A DNA stretch of 37,449 bases from a virus: the IMG/VR virus record IMGVR_UViG_3300030060_007861, positions 1-37,449 of that record; one strand, written 5' to 3'. A program made the position numbers and the translations under genes. The notes under the pieces were generated by a model, which made no database searches, was not told the DNA's origin, and saw nothing but the letters and a program-made list of their open reading frames with translations. Positions 5,976-12,012 of the stretch are shown here, in pieces; position 1 is the stretch's first letter; every line of letters begins with the position of its first letter.

Positions 5976-6853
5976 TTTAAAAATTTTAAATATTTTCTAA
6001 ATTCAACATCATCAAGATCAGATTTGAAGAACCTCCCGAATTTATAGGGGGTTCTTCTATTTTCTGATCCTCTGGTTTCTAAAACACGAATTTGAGTGCT
6101 AGGAAATCCGTATGCTTCTAGTGCAGCAAACCAAGTATAATTACGAGTTCCTAGTTTTTCTGCTCCTGTTGCCTTCAATCTAATTCTAACTAAAACATTT
6201 GCTGCATCAAATAGAGGTATTTGTACTTGTCCTCCAGATAGTTCTGCAATTGGATCTCTACCAGACAATCGATACATTCCAAAGTTTCTTATTTGAACGT
6301 AGTCTGCACCTTTATTTGAATAGTAAGATTGAACTGCATTCTTAAGTTGATATAGATTTGATAAAGAAAAATCTTCTTCTGATATCATATCAATCTTTTT
6401 AGCATTATATTTAAGTGCAGCCTTATTTTCAATCAAACCAATTCTAGGAAGTTGTCCTAACATTCGTCTTTCTTTTTTTGCAGCATCTGCTCTTTGCTTT
6501 CTAGAGTTTGCTTTTTTTATTTCTTCTTTTATTATACTTGTTTTCTGGGACCACTTTTCATTTATATAATTCAAAATACCCATAGATCTCAAAAGATCAC
6601 GTCTTTCTAATGCATTCGGATCTTTTGATGGAGTAAAATCCCATTTTCCGTTTGGAAGTTGGCTAAATGCAGACTGTCCATAGTTTATATTTTTTGCACT
6701 ACTTGGAGTGTTTGTGTATTTTACTTCTACATTTATAGGTCTATTACCTAGACTAAAACTCAAATCCATTCCATTACCTTGACCGCTGTGTGTAGAATTA
6801 AAGTCAGAGTATTTCTGTGACAAATCTACTTCGTATTGGTAACCTTTATTCAT
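5963..6853 (-). CDS. PD-(D/E)xK-type nuclease candidate (296 aa)
   Basis: The N-terminus reads NKGYQYEVDLSQKY, then GNGMDLSF with Asp30 and INVEVKYT with Glu43-Val-Lys45. That is the D-x12-ExK core of PD-(D/E)xK nucleases, with Glu8 as a possible extra metal ligand. The middle is a Lys/Arg-rich helical stretch (about 100-150), and the C-terminal half holds a conserved-looking Arg/Tyr-rich domain. It is the only minus-strand gene between 900 and 13000 and is set against the flow of its neighbours, typical of a mobile or free-standing endonuclease. Ribosome site AAAGGA about 12 bases from the ATG. Substrate unknown: host DNA degradation, exclusion of rival phages or repair are all possible. Confidence 0.65.
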   Translation of the reverse strand: MNKGYQYEVDLSQKYSDFNSTHSGQGNGMDLSFSLGNRPINVEVKYTNTPSSAKNINYGQSAFSQLPNGKWDFTPSKDPNALERRDLLRSMGILNYINEKWSQKTSIIKEEIKKANSRKQRADAAKKERRMLGQLPRIGLIENKAALKYNAKKIDMISEEDFSLSNLYQLKNAVQSYYSNKGADYVQIRNFGMYRLSGRDPIAELSGGQVQIPLFDAANVLVRIRLKATGAEKLGTRNYTWFAALEAYGFPSTQIRVLETRGSENRRTPYKFGRFFKSDLDDVEFRKYLKFLNQSL

Positions 6854-6910
6854 AATATTATAAATCCTTTGATTGTTTTATTGATATTAATATGTATTTT
6901 CATATTTTAA

Positions 6911-6918
6911 CCTAAATA
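6911..6918 (+). promoter_or_regulatory. Possible late promoter variant CCTAAATA
   Basis: CCTAAATA followed by ATAG, the same 3' context as the exact TATAAATAATAG at 1685, 32 bases before ATG 6950. Two mismatches to the T4 consensus make it tentative. Confidence 0.35.
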
Positions 6919-6949
6919 ATAGTGTTGTCAAAGAGAAAGGTCTGATATT

Positions 6950-7120
6950 ATGAAGGATCCAAACAAAGAAAAAGCACTCAAGGAATTTTTTTCTCATTTT
7001 TATGACGTTTGTTCGTCTATCGAAGCGAGTAACTATACTTTAGACGAATTTTACGATCTTTTTCCAGAAGAAACTCATGATTTTTTGAGTCAATATTCTA
7101 ATTTTACTGAAAAAGGATAA
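6950..7120 (+). CDS. Hypothetical acidic protein (56 aa)
   Basis: Begins MKDPNKEKALKEFFSHFYD. AAAGG lies 9 bases upstream of the ATG. Acidic and rich in Phe and Tyr, predicted helical (LDEFYDLFPEETHDFLSQY). Five bases separate its stop from the next start, so it opens the five-gene overlapping run ending at 8187. Unknown family. Confidence 0.6.
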   Translation: MKDPNKEKALKEFFSHFYDVCSSIEASNYTLDEFYDLFPEETHDFLSQYSNFTEKG

Positions 7121-7125
7121 AAATC

Positions 7126-7413
7126 ATGCAAAAAACAGGATTTTATGTCTCAAAAAGAGAAGACCAAGTTGGATTTCGTATATGTTTTGCTAATGGATAT
7201 GGAATTTCTGTTTTATTTGGAGGAGATTCGGGTTCAAACCCAGTTTCTGTCAAAGAAACTGAGTCCGGAACTGATTATTTTTGTGAAAATGCAGAAATTG
7301 CTGTAATAAACAAAGATGATAAGATTGTTCCATTCAAAAATGACGAAACGGTTAGGGAATTTTCTCTTCCTGAAGATTTACCTCAAATATTTTCATGGGC
7401 AATGAATAGATGA
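7126..7413 (+). CDS. Hypothetical protein (95 aa)
   Basis: AAAAAGGA ribosome site 8 bases upstream. A strand-rich, slightly acidic small domain (GFYVSKREDQVGFRICFANG, later TDYFCENAEIAVINKDDK). Its stop overlaps the next start (ATGA). Unknown; found in a run of small genes typical of the accessory region of T4-like genomes. Confidence 0.6.
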   Translation: MQKTGFYVSKREDQVGFRICFANGYGISVLFGGDSGSNPVSVKETESGTDYFCENAEIAVINKDDKIVPFKNDETVREFSLPEDLPQIFSWAMNR

Positions 7414-7685
7414 ATCCCGAAATACTAGAATTATTACTTTCAGGAGAAGTTAGAGTCGTATTTAGAAAAAAAACTAACGGCTTGCTTCGTAATTTACTAG
7501 CAACCTTGAACAAAGACGATATTCCACCCGAACAATATTCAACTTTAGCTTCTGTTTTACAGAACACCTCTTCGGATTTGGTCGTAGCATGGGACATTGA
7601 AACTAATGATTGGAGAAGTTTTTATTTAAGCACAGTAGTTGATATATTTAGAACAGAACAGAAAAAGGAATCAGATAGGGAATGA
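7410..7685 (+). CDS. Hypothetical protein (91 aa)
   Basis: Coupled to the preceding gene by an ATGA overlap and to the next gene by another. Mixed helix and strand with a basic N-terminal half (VRVVFRKKTNGLLRNLLATL) followed by an acidic part with WDIETNDWRSFYLST. This resembles small modular phage proteins that carry the W-D-x-E-x-x-D-WR core, but I cannot name a family. Confidence 0.55.
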   Translation: MNPEILELLLSGEVRVVFRKKTNGLLRNLLATLNKDDIPPEQYSTLASVLQNTSSDLVVAWDIETNDWRSFYLSTVVDIFRTEQKKESDRE

Positions 7686-7918
7686 CACAAGCATTAGACT
7701 TTCATAGATTCCCTGAGAGGAAAAGAAAAATGGCAAAGAAAGTAGATTTGTCGGGTGATATGTACCTAGACGATTTGATTAATGCAGCAGAGTCTGCAGT
7801 AATTGGTTATGAAAAATACCTATTAGATAAACTTGACTATAAAGACTTAGCGGTTATAATGGGACAGTTGCGAGAACTACTTCCCTTTGAAAATTATGAT
7901 CGTGAAAGTGAGAACTGA
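7682..7918 (+). CDS. Hypothetical protein (78 aa)
   Basis: Two starts are possible: ATG 7682, which overlaps the previous stop, and ATG 7730 (MAKKVDLSGDM), which has GAGAGG 9 bases upstream. The outer start is reported because the coupling is continuous; the inner one would give 62 residues. Helical and acidic after residue 20. Overlaps the next start. Unknown. Confidence 0.55.
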   Translation: MTQALDFHRFPERKRKMAKKVDLSGDMYLDDLINAAESAVIGYEKYLLDKLDYKDLAVIMGQLRELLPFENYDRESEN

Positions 7919-8187
7919 TGTACAGATTACATATCGATATTCCTTTCGGTGATGACGAGGATGCTGCTATTATTGCAGCAAATCAATTGATGGAATGGCA
8001 TTTCATTGATATAGAAGCAAAAGAAAAAATTCAAAGATTAGTGACTCGATGTAGTGGTATTGATCAAGTTAATTATCGTCTTGGACATGATGATGACAGA
8101 CAAAAATCTAATTATTTGATGAAGAACGAAGACGGACACGTAAATAACAAAAAGTGCCGCTTGACAATGAATGATAACAAGGTATAA
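7918..8187 (+). CDS. Hypothetical protein (89 aa)
   Basis: Starts at a one-base overlap with the previous stop. N-terminal half MYRLHIDIPFGDDEDAAII looks like a small alpha/beta domain; the C-terminus is polar and probably disordered. Its last nine codons double as a perfect sigma70 promoter (8161-8188), and the stop TAA lies inside the -10 box. Unknown function. Confidence 0.55.
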   Translation: MYRLHIDIPFGDDEDAAIIAANQLMEWHFIDIEAKEKIQRLVTRCSGIDQVNYRLGHDDDRQKSNYLMKNEDGHVNNKKCRLTMNDNKV

Positions 8188-8188
8188 T
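8161..8188 (+). promoter_or_regulatory. Consensus sigma70 promoter ahead of the tRNA-Ile-like gene
   Basis: Perfect TTGACA (8161-8166) and TATAAT (8183-8188) with a 16-bp spacer, overlapping the end of the upstream CDS. The tRNA 5' end is at 8201, so the primary transcript would carry only a few extra bases. Confidence 0.85.
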
Positions 8189-8200
8189 AGTTGAAAACGA

Positions 8201-8274
8201 GCGCCCTGGGAGGAATGGTTTTTCTCAGCCCGACTTATAATCGAGTAAACGTGGTTCGAATCCACGAGGGCGTA
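8201..8274 (+). tRNA. tRNA-Ile(UAU)-like, slightly degenerate
   Basis: The cloverleaf can be drawn: acceptor GCGCCCT with AGGGCGT (first pair G-U), D arm GAGG/TCTC with A14 and GG in the loop, T arm CGTGG-TTCGAAT-CCACG, and an anticodon loop CTTATAA giving anticodon UAU (reads AUA). Oddities: position 8 is G instead of U, one C-A mismatch in the anticodon stem, one extra base between D and anticodon stems, and a four-base variable loop. No CCA is encoded. It could be a decaying gene, but the consensus promoter just upstream argues for expression. Confidence 0.65.
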
Positions 8275-8285
8275 TTGGAGATATT

Positions 8286-8654
8286 ATGAATCGTGAACCA
8301 ACAATTTATGTTGCAGGACCTATGCGAGGATTTGAAAATTATAATTATCCAGCATTTGATCGGTGCTCTCGTGTATTAAAAGATCAAGGTTGGGAAGTTA
8401 TTAATCCTGCCGAGTTAGACAGAGAAGCAGGTAAACCAACATCTACTTCGTATGATTTTGATCCAGACAACAACTATGAAGATCATGAGTTTATGCGTAA
8501 TGCACTTAAACGAGATATGGATGCAATATGTGATGAATGCACGGCAATCTATATGATGAGTGGTTGGGAAAAAAGTAAAGGTGCTAATGCAGAATTAGCT
8601 CTTGCCCGAGCATTAGGAATTAAAGTTTTTTACGAGGCACCATTACCAAAATGA
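8286..8654 (+). CDS. DUF4406 / nucleoside deoxyribosyltransferase-like protein (122 aa)
   Basis: TTGGAG ribosome site upstream. Opens IYVAGPMRG and NYNYPAFD, then WEVINPAELDRE, and near the end SGWEKSKGANAELALARALG with IKVFYE. This is the pattern of the DUF4406 group related to nucleoside 2-deoxyribosyltransferases: a Rossmann-like fold with a substrate-binding GPMRG loop and a catalytic-side Glu in GANAEL. Family knowledge suggests action on nucleotides or a similar nucleoside ligand; the true phage substrate is not known. Co-transcribed with the tRNA upstream and overlapping the next gene (ATGA). Confidence 0.75.
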   Translation: MNREPTIYVAGPMRGFENYNYPAFDRCSRVLKDQGWEVINPAELDREAGKPTSTSYDFDPDNNYEDHEFMRNALKRDMDAICDECTAIYMMSGWEKSKGANAELALARALGIKVFYEAPLPK

Positions 8655-9238
8655 ATATATTTGTATTAGACAAAAATCCATTATCTGCCGCACATCAAAT
8701 GTGTGATAAGCATATCCCAAAGATGATTGTAGAAAGTGCTCAGATGTTATGTACTGCACATAGAATTTGCGATCCTATTGGTGAGTATCTAGACTTAGGA
8801 AAAAATGGTAGAAAGATTAAAAGATGGAAGCACGAAAATGATTTAAATGCAAGCAAACCAACCCTATACAAAGCTGCAATGATAAATCATCCGTGTAATG
8901 TTTGGTTGAGAGAATCAGTTCAAAATTATACATGGTTGTCTCTACATGCAATGCAATTACTTACTGAGTTTAAGCAAAGATTTGAAAACAATCATAAGTC
9001 ATCTAGTGTTATAAGGTGGTGTGCAGTAAATCTTCCTAATAACATTCCCGATATAGATCAAACACCATTTGCTCAAGCAATGCCTGATGAATATAAAGAT
9101 TCTAACTGTGCAGTAAATGCGTATAGAAGTTACTACGTTGGTGATAAAGCAAGATTTGCTAAGTGGGAAAAGAAAAACAATGAACCGTATTGGTGGACAA
9201 TACGAACTCAAGGTCCTAAACTAGAGCCCTGTGTATAA
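8651..9238 (+). CDS. Conserved phage protein of the MNIFVLD type (195 aa)
   Basis: Starts in the stop of the previous gene. The N-terminus MNIFVLDKNPLSAAHQMCDK, then HIPKMIVESAQMLCTAHRI, is a signature I recognise from many marine and T4-like phages, without a proven function. Other blocks: NHPCNVWLRESVQNYTWL, FAQAMPDEYK and the C-terminal Y-W-W-T-I-R. Trp, His and Cys content suggests a globular enzyme or DNA-repair-type protein, but no catalytic motif is clear. Full length by its start and end motifs. Confidence 0.65.
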   Translation: MNIFVLDKNPLSAAHQMCDKHIPKMIVESAQMLCTAHRICDPIGEYLDLGKNGRKIKRWKHENDLNASKPTLYKAAMINHPCNVWLRESVQNYTWLSLHAMQLLTEFKQRFENNHKSSSVIRWCAVNLPNNIPDIDQTPFAQAMPDEYKDSNCAVNAYRSYYVGDKARFAKWEKKNNEPYWWTIRTQGPKLEPCV

Positions 9239-9250
9239 ACATCTAACAGA

Positions 9251-9323
9251 GCCTTCATAGCTCAGTTGGTAGAGCACCGGCCTTTTAAGCCGAGTGTCGC
9301 AGGTTCAAGTCCTGCTGAAGGCA
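9251..9323 (+). tRNA. tRNA-Lys(UUU)
   Basis: Full cloverleaf: acceptor GCCTTCA with TGAAGGC, discriminator A, D arm AGCTCAGTTGGTAGAGCA, anticodon loop CTTTTAA (UUU), T arm GCAGG-TTCAAGT-CCTGC. One C-A mismatch at the top of the anticodon stem. No encoded CCA. Reads AAA and AAG. Confidence 0.93.
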
Positions 9324-9348
9324 TTTAACTTATTTTTTGGAGATTGTG

Positions 9349-9519
9349 ATGAAGAAATTGTTTGAACGTTTGAGTAAGATTTTTTATATCTTAGCGATTT
9401 TATCTATTTTTAATTCAATTTACATCTATCAAACAGATGCCACTCTTGGTATTTTTATTGGACTGTGGGTTCCCACTTTATTACTATTAGGTCCTTCTTG
9501 TCCTTGGGCTAAAGAATGA
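9349..9519 (+). CDS. Small membrane protein (56 aa)
   Basis: ATG 9349 with TTGGAG 9 bases upstream; an in-frame TTG inside the ribosome site is rejected. MKKLFERLSKIFYILAILSI opens a first membrane segment (about 10-30) and TLGIFIGLWVPTLLLLG a second (about 35-53). Positive N-terminus suggests the start is cytoplasmic. It could be a superinfection-exclusion or lysis-control type membrane protein, but nothing specific shows it. Its stop overlaps a possible 29-aa reading frame. Confidence 0.65.
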   Translation: MKKLFERLSKIFYILAILSIFNSIYIYQTDATLGIFIGLWVPTLLLLGPSCPWAKE

Positions 9520-9605
9520 TTGTATTCGAAAATGTGTATTTAACTTTATTATTTTGGGACAGATTACAATTATTGACTGATTTAGGTCCTACAGCATTAT
9601 GCTGA
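9516..9605 (+). CDS. Possible 29-aa peptide
   Basis: ATG overlaps the stop of the membrane-protein gene (ATGA). Product MIVFENVYLTLLFWDRLQLL plus nine residues, ending in Cys. It ends just before the hairpin at 9614. No independent ribosome site; supported only by coupling. Confidence 0.3.
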   Translation: MIVFENVYLTLLFWDRLQLLTDLGPTALC

Positions 9606-9613
9606 TTGTGGTA

Positions 9614-9662
9614 AACTGATCGCTGACTTTCATTATAAATATGAAGTCAGCATCAGTTTTTT
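9614..9662 (+). terminator. Long-stem intrinsic terminator whose loop contains a late promoter
   Basis: AACTGAT-c-GCTGACTT-t-CAT (9614-9633) pairs with ATG-AAGTCAGC-ATCAGTT (9641-9658): 18 base pairs with two single-base bulges, a 7-base loop and a T run ending at 9662. The loop region reads TATAAATA. Confidence 0.85.
9634..9641 (+). promoter_or_regulatory. T4-type late promoter TATAAATA inside the terminator loop
   Basis: Exact late consensus. The predicted start near 9647 is past the left arm of the hairpin, so late RNA cannot form the terminator. It would transcribe the small gene at 9675. Confidence 0.7.
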
Positions 9663-9674
9663 AATGGAGTCATC

Positions 9675-9803
9675 ATGAGTGGAAGTCATTCAACCGGAAA
9701 AGGTGATAAGTACAGATCAGTTGATAGGAAAAAATATTCTGAAAATTATGAAAAGATTTTTGGAAAAAAGAAACCTCCCAAGGCAAAGAAAAAAAATAAA
9801 TAA
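9675..9803 (+). CDS. Small basic protein (42 aa)
   Basis: ATG 9675 with AATGGAG upstream, downstream of the late promoter in the hairpin loop. The product begins MSGSHSTGKGDKYRSVDRKK and ends in a Lys/Pro-rich run (KKPPKAKKK). Strong positive charge suggests nucleic-acid or capsid-DNA association. Not recognised. The next gene starts 4 bases after its stop. Confidence 0.65.
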   Translation: MSGSHSTGKGDKYRSVDRKKYSENYEKIFGKKKPPKAKKKNK

Positions 9804-9807
9804 ATGT

Positions 9808-10005
9808 ATGAACCGATTAAAAAGAATCTGGAATAGATTAGCTAAGTCAAGATGGTGTTTTCTTAAACGTTTTTTAAGAAAAAAACCTAAACTTTTATTA
9901 ACACCTAATAAAGTACAGATTTATACAGACACTGTACGTCTGCGTACAAGATCAAAAAATACAATTAGAACAGAAACTAAATGGCTATTTAGATACAAAG
10001 AATAG
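9808..10005 (+). CDS. Small very basic protein (65 aa)
   Basis: Starts MNRLKRIWNRLAKSRWCFLK, with many Arg and Lys and a C-terminal WLFRYKE. The frame is open further upstream but there it overlaps the 42-aa gene, which has the better ribosome site. ATG 9808 follows that gene's stop and probably relies on coupling. Amphipathic N-terminal helix; DNA, RNA or membrane binding is possible but not shown. Confidence 0.55.
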   Translation: MNRLKRIWNRLAKSRWCFLKRFLRKKPKLLLTPNKVQIYTDTVRLRTRSKNTIRTETKWLFRYKE

Positions 10006-10014
10006 GAACACAAA

Positions 10015-10143
10015 ATGCAATTATTTACATCTGAAATTTTAGGTACAATTTTTTACAGCATCGTGGTTTTCACCGTAGGTGCTTTAGTAGGCAAAAAACT
10101 ATGGTACTGGGTAAGAAAATTCTTTCCTTGGAATAAAGACTGA
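10015..10143 (+). CDS. Small membrane protein (42 aa)
   Basis: ATG 10015 preceded by AATAGGAA. MQLFTSEILGTIFYSIVVFT opens a single membrane helix (about 8-26), followed by a basic aromatic tail (KKLWYWVRKFFPW). One-helix topology with an amphipathic Trp-rich tail. Unknown; ends 8 bases before the next promoter. Confidence 0.6.
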   Translation: MQLFTSEILGTIFYSIVVFTVGALVGKKLWYWVRKFFPWNKD

Positions 10144-10151
10144 TTTATCTC

Positions 10152-10179
10152 TTGACAAATTGAATTTAAACTGTATAAT
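10152..10179 (+). promoter_or_regulatory. Consensus sigma70 promoter for the winged-helix gene
   Basis: TTGACA (10152-10157), 16-bp spacer, TATAAT (10174-10179). Expected start near 10186. Confidence 0.85.
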
Positions 10180-10195
10180 TTACACATAAGCAAAA

Positions 10196-10216
10196 AGAAG
10201 CACAGGTGCTGCTTCT
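10196..10216 (+). promoter_or_regulatory. Inverted repeat AGAAGCA-N7-TGCTTCT in the leader
   Basis: Perfect 7-bp arms, about 10 to 30 bases after the predicted start. It could be an operator for the adjacent HTH protein or a leader hairpin. No T run follows, so it is not a terminator. Confidence 0.55.
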
Positions 10217-10257
10217 AACTAAAACTTTAACCAATGCACCTATGGAGATTCTATATT

Positions 10258-10527
10258 ATGCGTAATCTTACTAAGAAGCGTCGTGTCATCAACTACCTCA
10301 CCTCCGGTAAGGGATTGACTGCACGAGAAGCTGCTGCTCGATTTGGTGTCGGTAACATGCGTGCTATGATGAGCACAATTCGCTCCGAATTTACTAAGTA
10401 TGGTAACTGGGAAGTTGTCAATGAAGAAACTACAACCGGAAAGACTCGGTACTTCCTGAAGGATGTACATCCCGGTAAGCGTACATACGCTTACAACAAG
10501 GATGGTTCCAAGTACATGATGGTCTGA
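10258..10527 (+). CDS. Winged-helix-type DNA-binding protein (89 aa)
   Basis: ATG 10258 has GGAG 10 bases upstream; the frame is open further up but without a ribosome site. Residues 3-40 (RVINYLTSGKGLTAREAAA, then RFGVGNMRAMMSTIR) form a helix-turn-helix. They are followed by a basic wing (WEVVNEETTTGKTRYFL) and a short Lys/Tyr-rich tail. Such small HTH proteins are common in T4-like marine phages. With a consensus promoter, an inverted repeat in the leader and a terminator after it, this is a stand-alone regulator unit, plausibly autoregulated. The target is unknown. Confidence 0.75.
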   Translation: MRNLTKKRRVINYLTSGKGLTAREAAARFGVGNMRAMMSTIRSEFTKYGNWEVVNEETTTGKTRYFLKDVHPGKRTYAYNKDGSKYMMV

Positions 10528-10547
10528 AGTTAAGTCTCCAATGGGGG

Positions 10548-10576
10548 AAGACCTGTACGTAAAGTGCGGGTCTTTT
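10548..10576 (+). terminator. Probable intrinsic terminator after the winged-helix gene
   Basis: AAGACC (10548-10553) pairs with GGTCTT (10569-10574), 15-base loop, followed by TT after the stem and a C. A modest terminator, 20 bases after the stop. Confidence 0.55.
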
Positions 10577-10589
10577 CCTATATAACTAC

Positions 10590-10751
10590 ATGAATAAATC
10601 TCATGACTTTGGTAGAAAATCAAAAAAGAAGATGAAAAAAGAGCGTGAGACAAATAATGGACTTGATAGAAATTTACCTCGTAGTAAACCTATGAGCAAA
10701 TCAGTAAACCGCAAAAAAAGGATGTATAACAATGGACGTGAAGATAATTAG
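10590..10751 (+). CDS. Small basic protein (53 aa)
   Basis: MNKSHDFGRKSKKKMKKERE followed by an Arg/Lys/Asn-rich remainder. Overlaps the next start by 20 bases. No clear ribosome site, so the call rests on composition (similar to the basic genes at 9675 and 11046) and on packing. Could bind nucleic acid. Confidence 0.45.
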   Translation: MNKSHDFGRKSKKKMKKERETNNGLDRNLPRSKPMSKSVNRKKRMYNNGREDN

Positions 10752-11031
10752 ATTTCTTAATGGCGAAGAAGTAATTGGTAAGATCACAGAAAAGAAGGGT
10801 AAGTACACCATCGAAAAGGGTGCTGTAATTGTACCTGTTGGTGAACAGCAACTCGGTATGGTTCCTTGGCTTCCTCACGCAGAGGACAACACAGTAACTG
10901 TAGATGAAAGTAAGGTTGCTTTTGTTTTTACTCCACTCACAGATCTTGCTAATCAATATAGCACTAATTTTGGTAGTGGACTAGTAGTTCCAAATAACCA
11001 AGTTTCAGATCTTAAACTTAGTGGCGTTTGA
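10732..11031 (+). CDS. Sm/LSm-like small protein (99 aa)
   Basis: AAGGAT ribosome site 10 bases upstream. MDVKIIRFLNGEEVIGKITE, then a short strand pair and a conserved-looking VPWLPHAEDN. This beta pattern with L-x-G-E-E-V-I-G is what I know from LSm-like proteins of cyanophages and relatives. Sm folds bind RNA, but no phage target is known. Acidic to neutral, no membrane part. Follows the small basic gene and precedes another one. Confidence 0.65.
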   Translation: MDVKIIRFLNGEEVIGKITEKKGKYTIEKGAVIVPVGEQQLGMVPWLPHAEDNTVTVDESKVAFVFTPLTDLANQYSTNFGSGLVVPNNQVSDLKLSGV

Positions 11032-11045
11032 TATAAAGGATATTA

Positions 11046-11183
11046 ATGATGTCTAGTAGAGCAGGTGTTGGACTGGGTGGTGCATCAGGATTGAAGCCAG
11101 GAAAACCTCGTCGATCAAAAAAGAAGAAGGGTAATACCCCAGCAAGAACTTCTAAATCTGGAAATGGAAAAAGAATTCGTTAA
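11046..11183 (+). CDS. Small basic Gly/Ser/Lys-rich protein (45 aa)
   Basis: Two adjacent ATGs after AAAGGATATTA. The product starts MMSSRAGVGLGGASGLKPGK and continues with Arg/Lys-rich low-complexity sequence (RRSKKKKG) to a C-terminal KRIR. It ends 7 bases before tRNA-Arg. Probably disordered and nucleic-acid binding; no family. Confidence 0.5.
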   Translation: MMSSRAGVGLGGASGLKPGKPRRSKKKKGNTPARTSKSGNGKRIR

Positions 11184-11190
11184 TCTATCT

Positions 11191-11264
11191 GTGCTCGTAG
11201 CTCAGATGGATAGAGCAGCGGACTTCTAATCCGCAGGTCATAGGTTCAAGTCCTATCGAGCATG
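11191..11264 (+). tRNA. tRNA-Arg(UCU)
   Basis: Full cloverleaf: acceptor GTGCTCG with CGAGCAT (first pair G-U), discriminator G, D arm GCTCAGATGGATAGAGC, anticodon arm GCGGA-CTTCTAA-TCCGC (UCU), T arm ATAGG-TTCAAGT-CCTAT. No CCA encoded. Reads AGA, the main Arg codon in this window. Confidence 0.94.
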
Positions 11265-11284
11265 TTTAACATATTGGAGTATCA

Positions 11285-11479
11285 ATGAATATTACAGAAA
11301 CCGTAGTAGAAGTAGGAACACAAAAAGTTGGTATAATATGTGAGGTAAGAGAAACCACTGAAGGTAAATCTTACTTGGTTGATTTTCAGGGTGTACAAAC
11401 ATGGAAAAACGAAGGTCAGATTATGTTATATCTCACATCAGATCACAGAAATTCTGGTGGTGAGTTTTTAGTTGACTAG
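11285..11479 (+). CDS. Hypothetical protein (64 aa)
   Basis: TTGGAG 8 bases upstream. A compact strand-rich sequence (MNITETVVEVGTQKVGIICE, then SYLVDFQGVQTW) suggests a small beta barrel. No Cys cluster or membrane part. Probably co-transcribed with tRNA-Arg just upstream. Unknown. Its end overlaps the -35 of the next promoter. Confidence 0.6.
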   Translation: MNITETVVEVGTQKVGIICEVRETTEGKSYLVDFQGVQTWKNEGQIMLYLTSDHRNSGGEFLVD

Positions 11480-11499
11480 TTTAATTTACTTGTTATAAT
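11472..11499 (+). promoter_or_regulatory. Sigma70-type promoter
   Basis: TTGACT (11472-11477), 16-bp spacer, TATAAT (11494-11499), 30 bases before ATG 11530. Confidence 0.8.
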
Positions 11500-11529
11500 A
11501 CATTTCCGTTACTTAACAGGAGACTTGAA

Positions 11530-11808
11530 ATGACTGAAGTTGGATTTGACTGGATTTCTGATGATGATATCTGTTTTGTTACAGGTCATGTCATAGACAA
11601 AAGAGATCATGCACGATGGACTGGTGAATATGATGCTTGGGTTTCTGAGAGAGGTCAGCAAATGATCGAAAATTCCCATAAAACAGGTGAACTTGAAACT
11701 AATCGTAAGTGGCAAATTATATATTCTGAGTGGTATTCAGAAGATGAATCTAGAAGTGTTGTGATGAATGAGCTTTTTATGAATTTCGAGGAAGACGGTG
11801 ATGTCTGA
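11530..11808 (+). CDS. Hypothetical acidic protein (92 aa)
   Basis: AACAGGAG ribosome site 8 bases upstream. Acidic, Trp-rich (FDWISDDDICFVTGHVIDKR, ARWTGEYDAWVSERGQ). The spacing of Cys, His and Asp near residues 15-27 could suggest metal binding, but there is only one Cys. Not recognised. Overlaps the next gene by 8 bases. Confidence 0.6.
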   Translation: MTEVGFDWISDDDICFVTGHVIDKRDHARWTGEYDAWVSERGQQMIENSHKTGELETNRKWQIIYSEWYSEDESRSVVMNELFMNFEEDGDV

Positions 11809-12007
11809 CAAGGAGTGGATTGCACAAACTACTTGGGACAATAAAGAAATAATTTTCGTTAGAGAACACACTTGTTATGACTTAGAATCATCCTCACTCA
11901 AAGATATGGCGGAACGAAGAATTAGACAGTGTGAAGTCGAAATGAAACATTGGGAAGATCTTCTGAAGCGGAGAGAAGAAATGCTAAAAAGTAAAAGTAA
12001 GGATTAA
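11801..12007 (+). CDS. Hypothetical coiled-coil protein (68 aa)
   Basis: ATG 11801 rather than the GTG one codon earlier, with GAGGAAG upstream. The first third is strand-like (WIAQTTWDNKEIIFVREH); the rest is a charged helix (DMAERRIRQCEVEMKHWEDL) with heptad spacing, ending in Lys/Ser. Possibly dimeric. Unknown role. Confidence 0.6.
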   Translation: MSDKEWIAQTTWDNKEIIFVREHTCYDLESSSLKDMAERRIRQCEVEMKHWEDLLKRREEMLKSKSKD

Positions 12008-12012
12008 GTTCA

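Noticed and set aside
9679-10005. Long form of the 65-aa basic protein starting near 9679
   Set aside because: The extension overlaps the 42-aa gene at 9675, which has the proper ribosome site and late promoter; ATG 9808 is the economical start.
10240-10653. Minus-strand open frame of 137 codons across the winged-helix gene
   Set aside because: It covers the HTH gene, its promoter side and its terminator on the opposite strand, has no ribosome site, and reads as Ser/His/Cys-rich nonsense.
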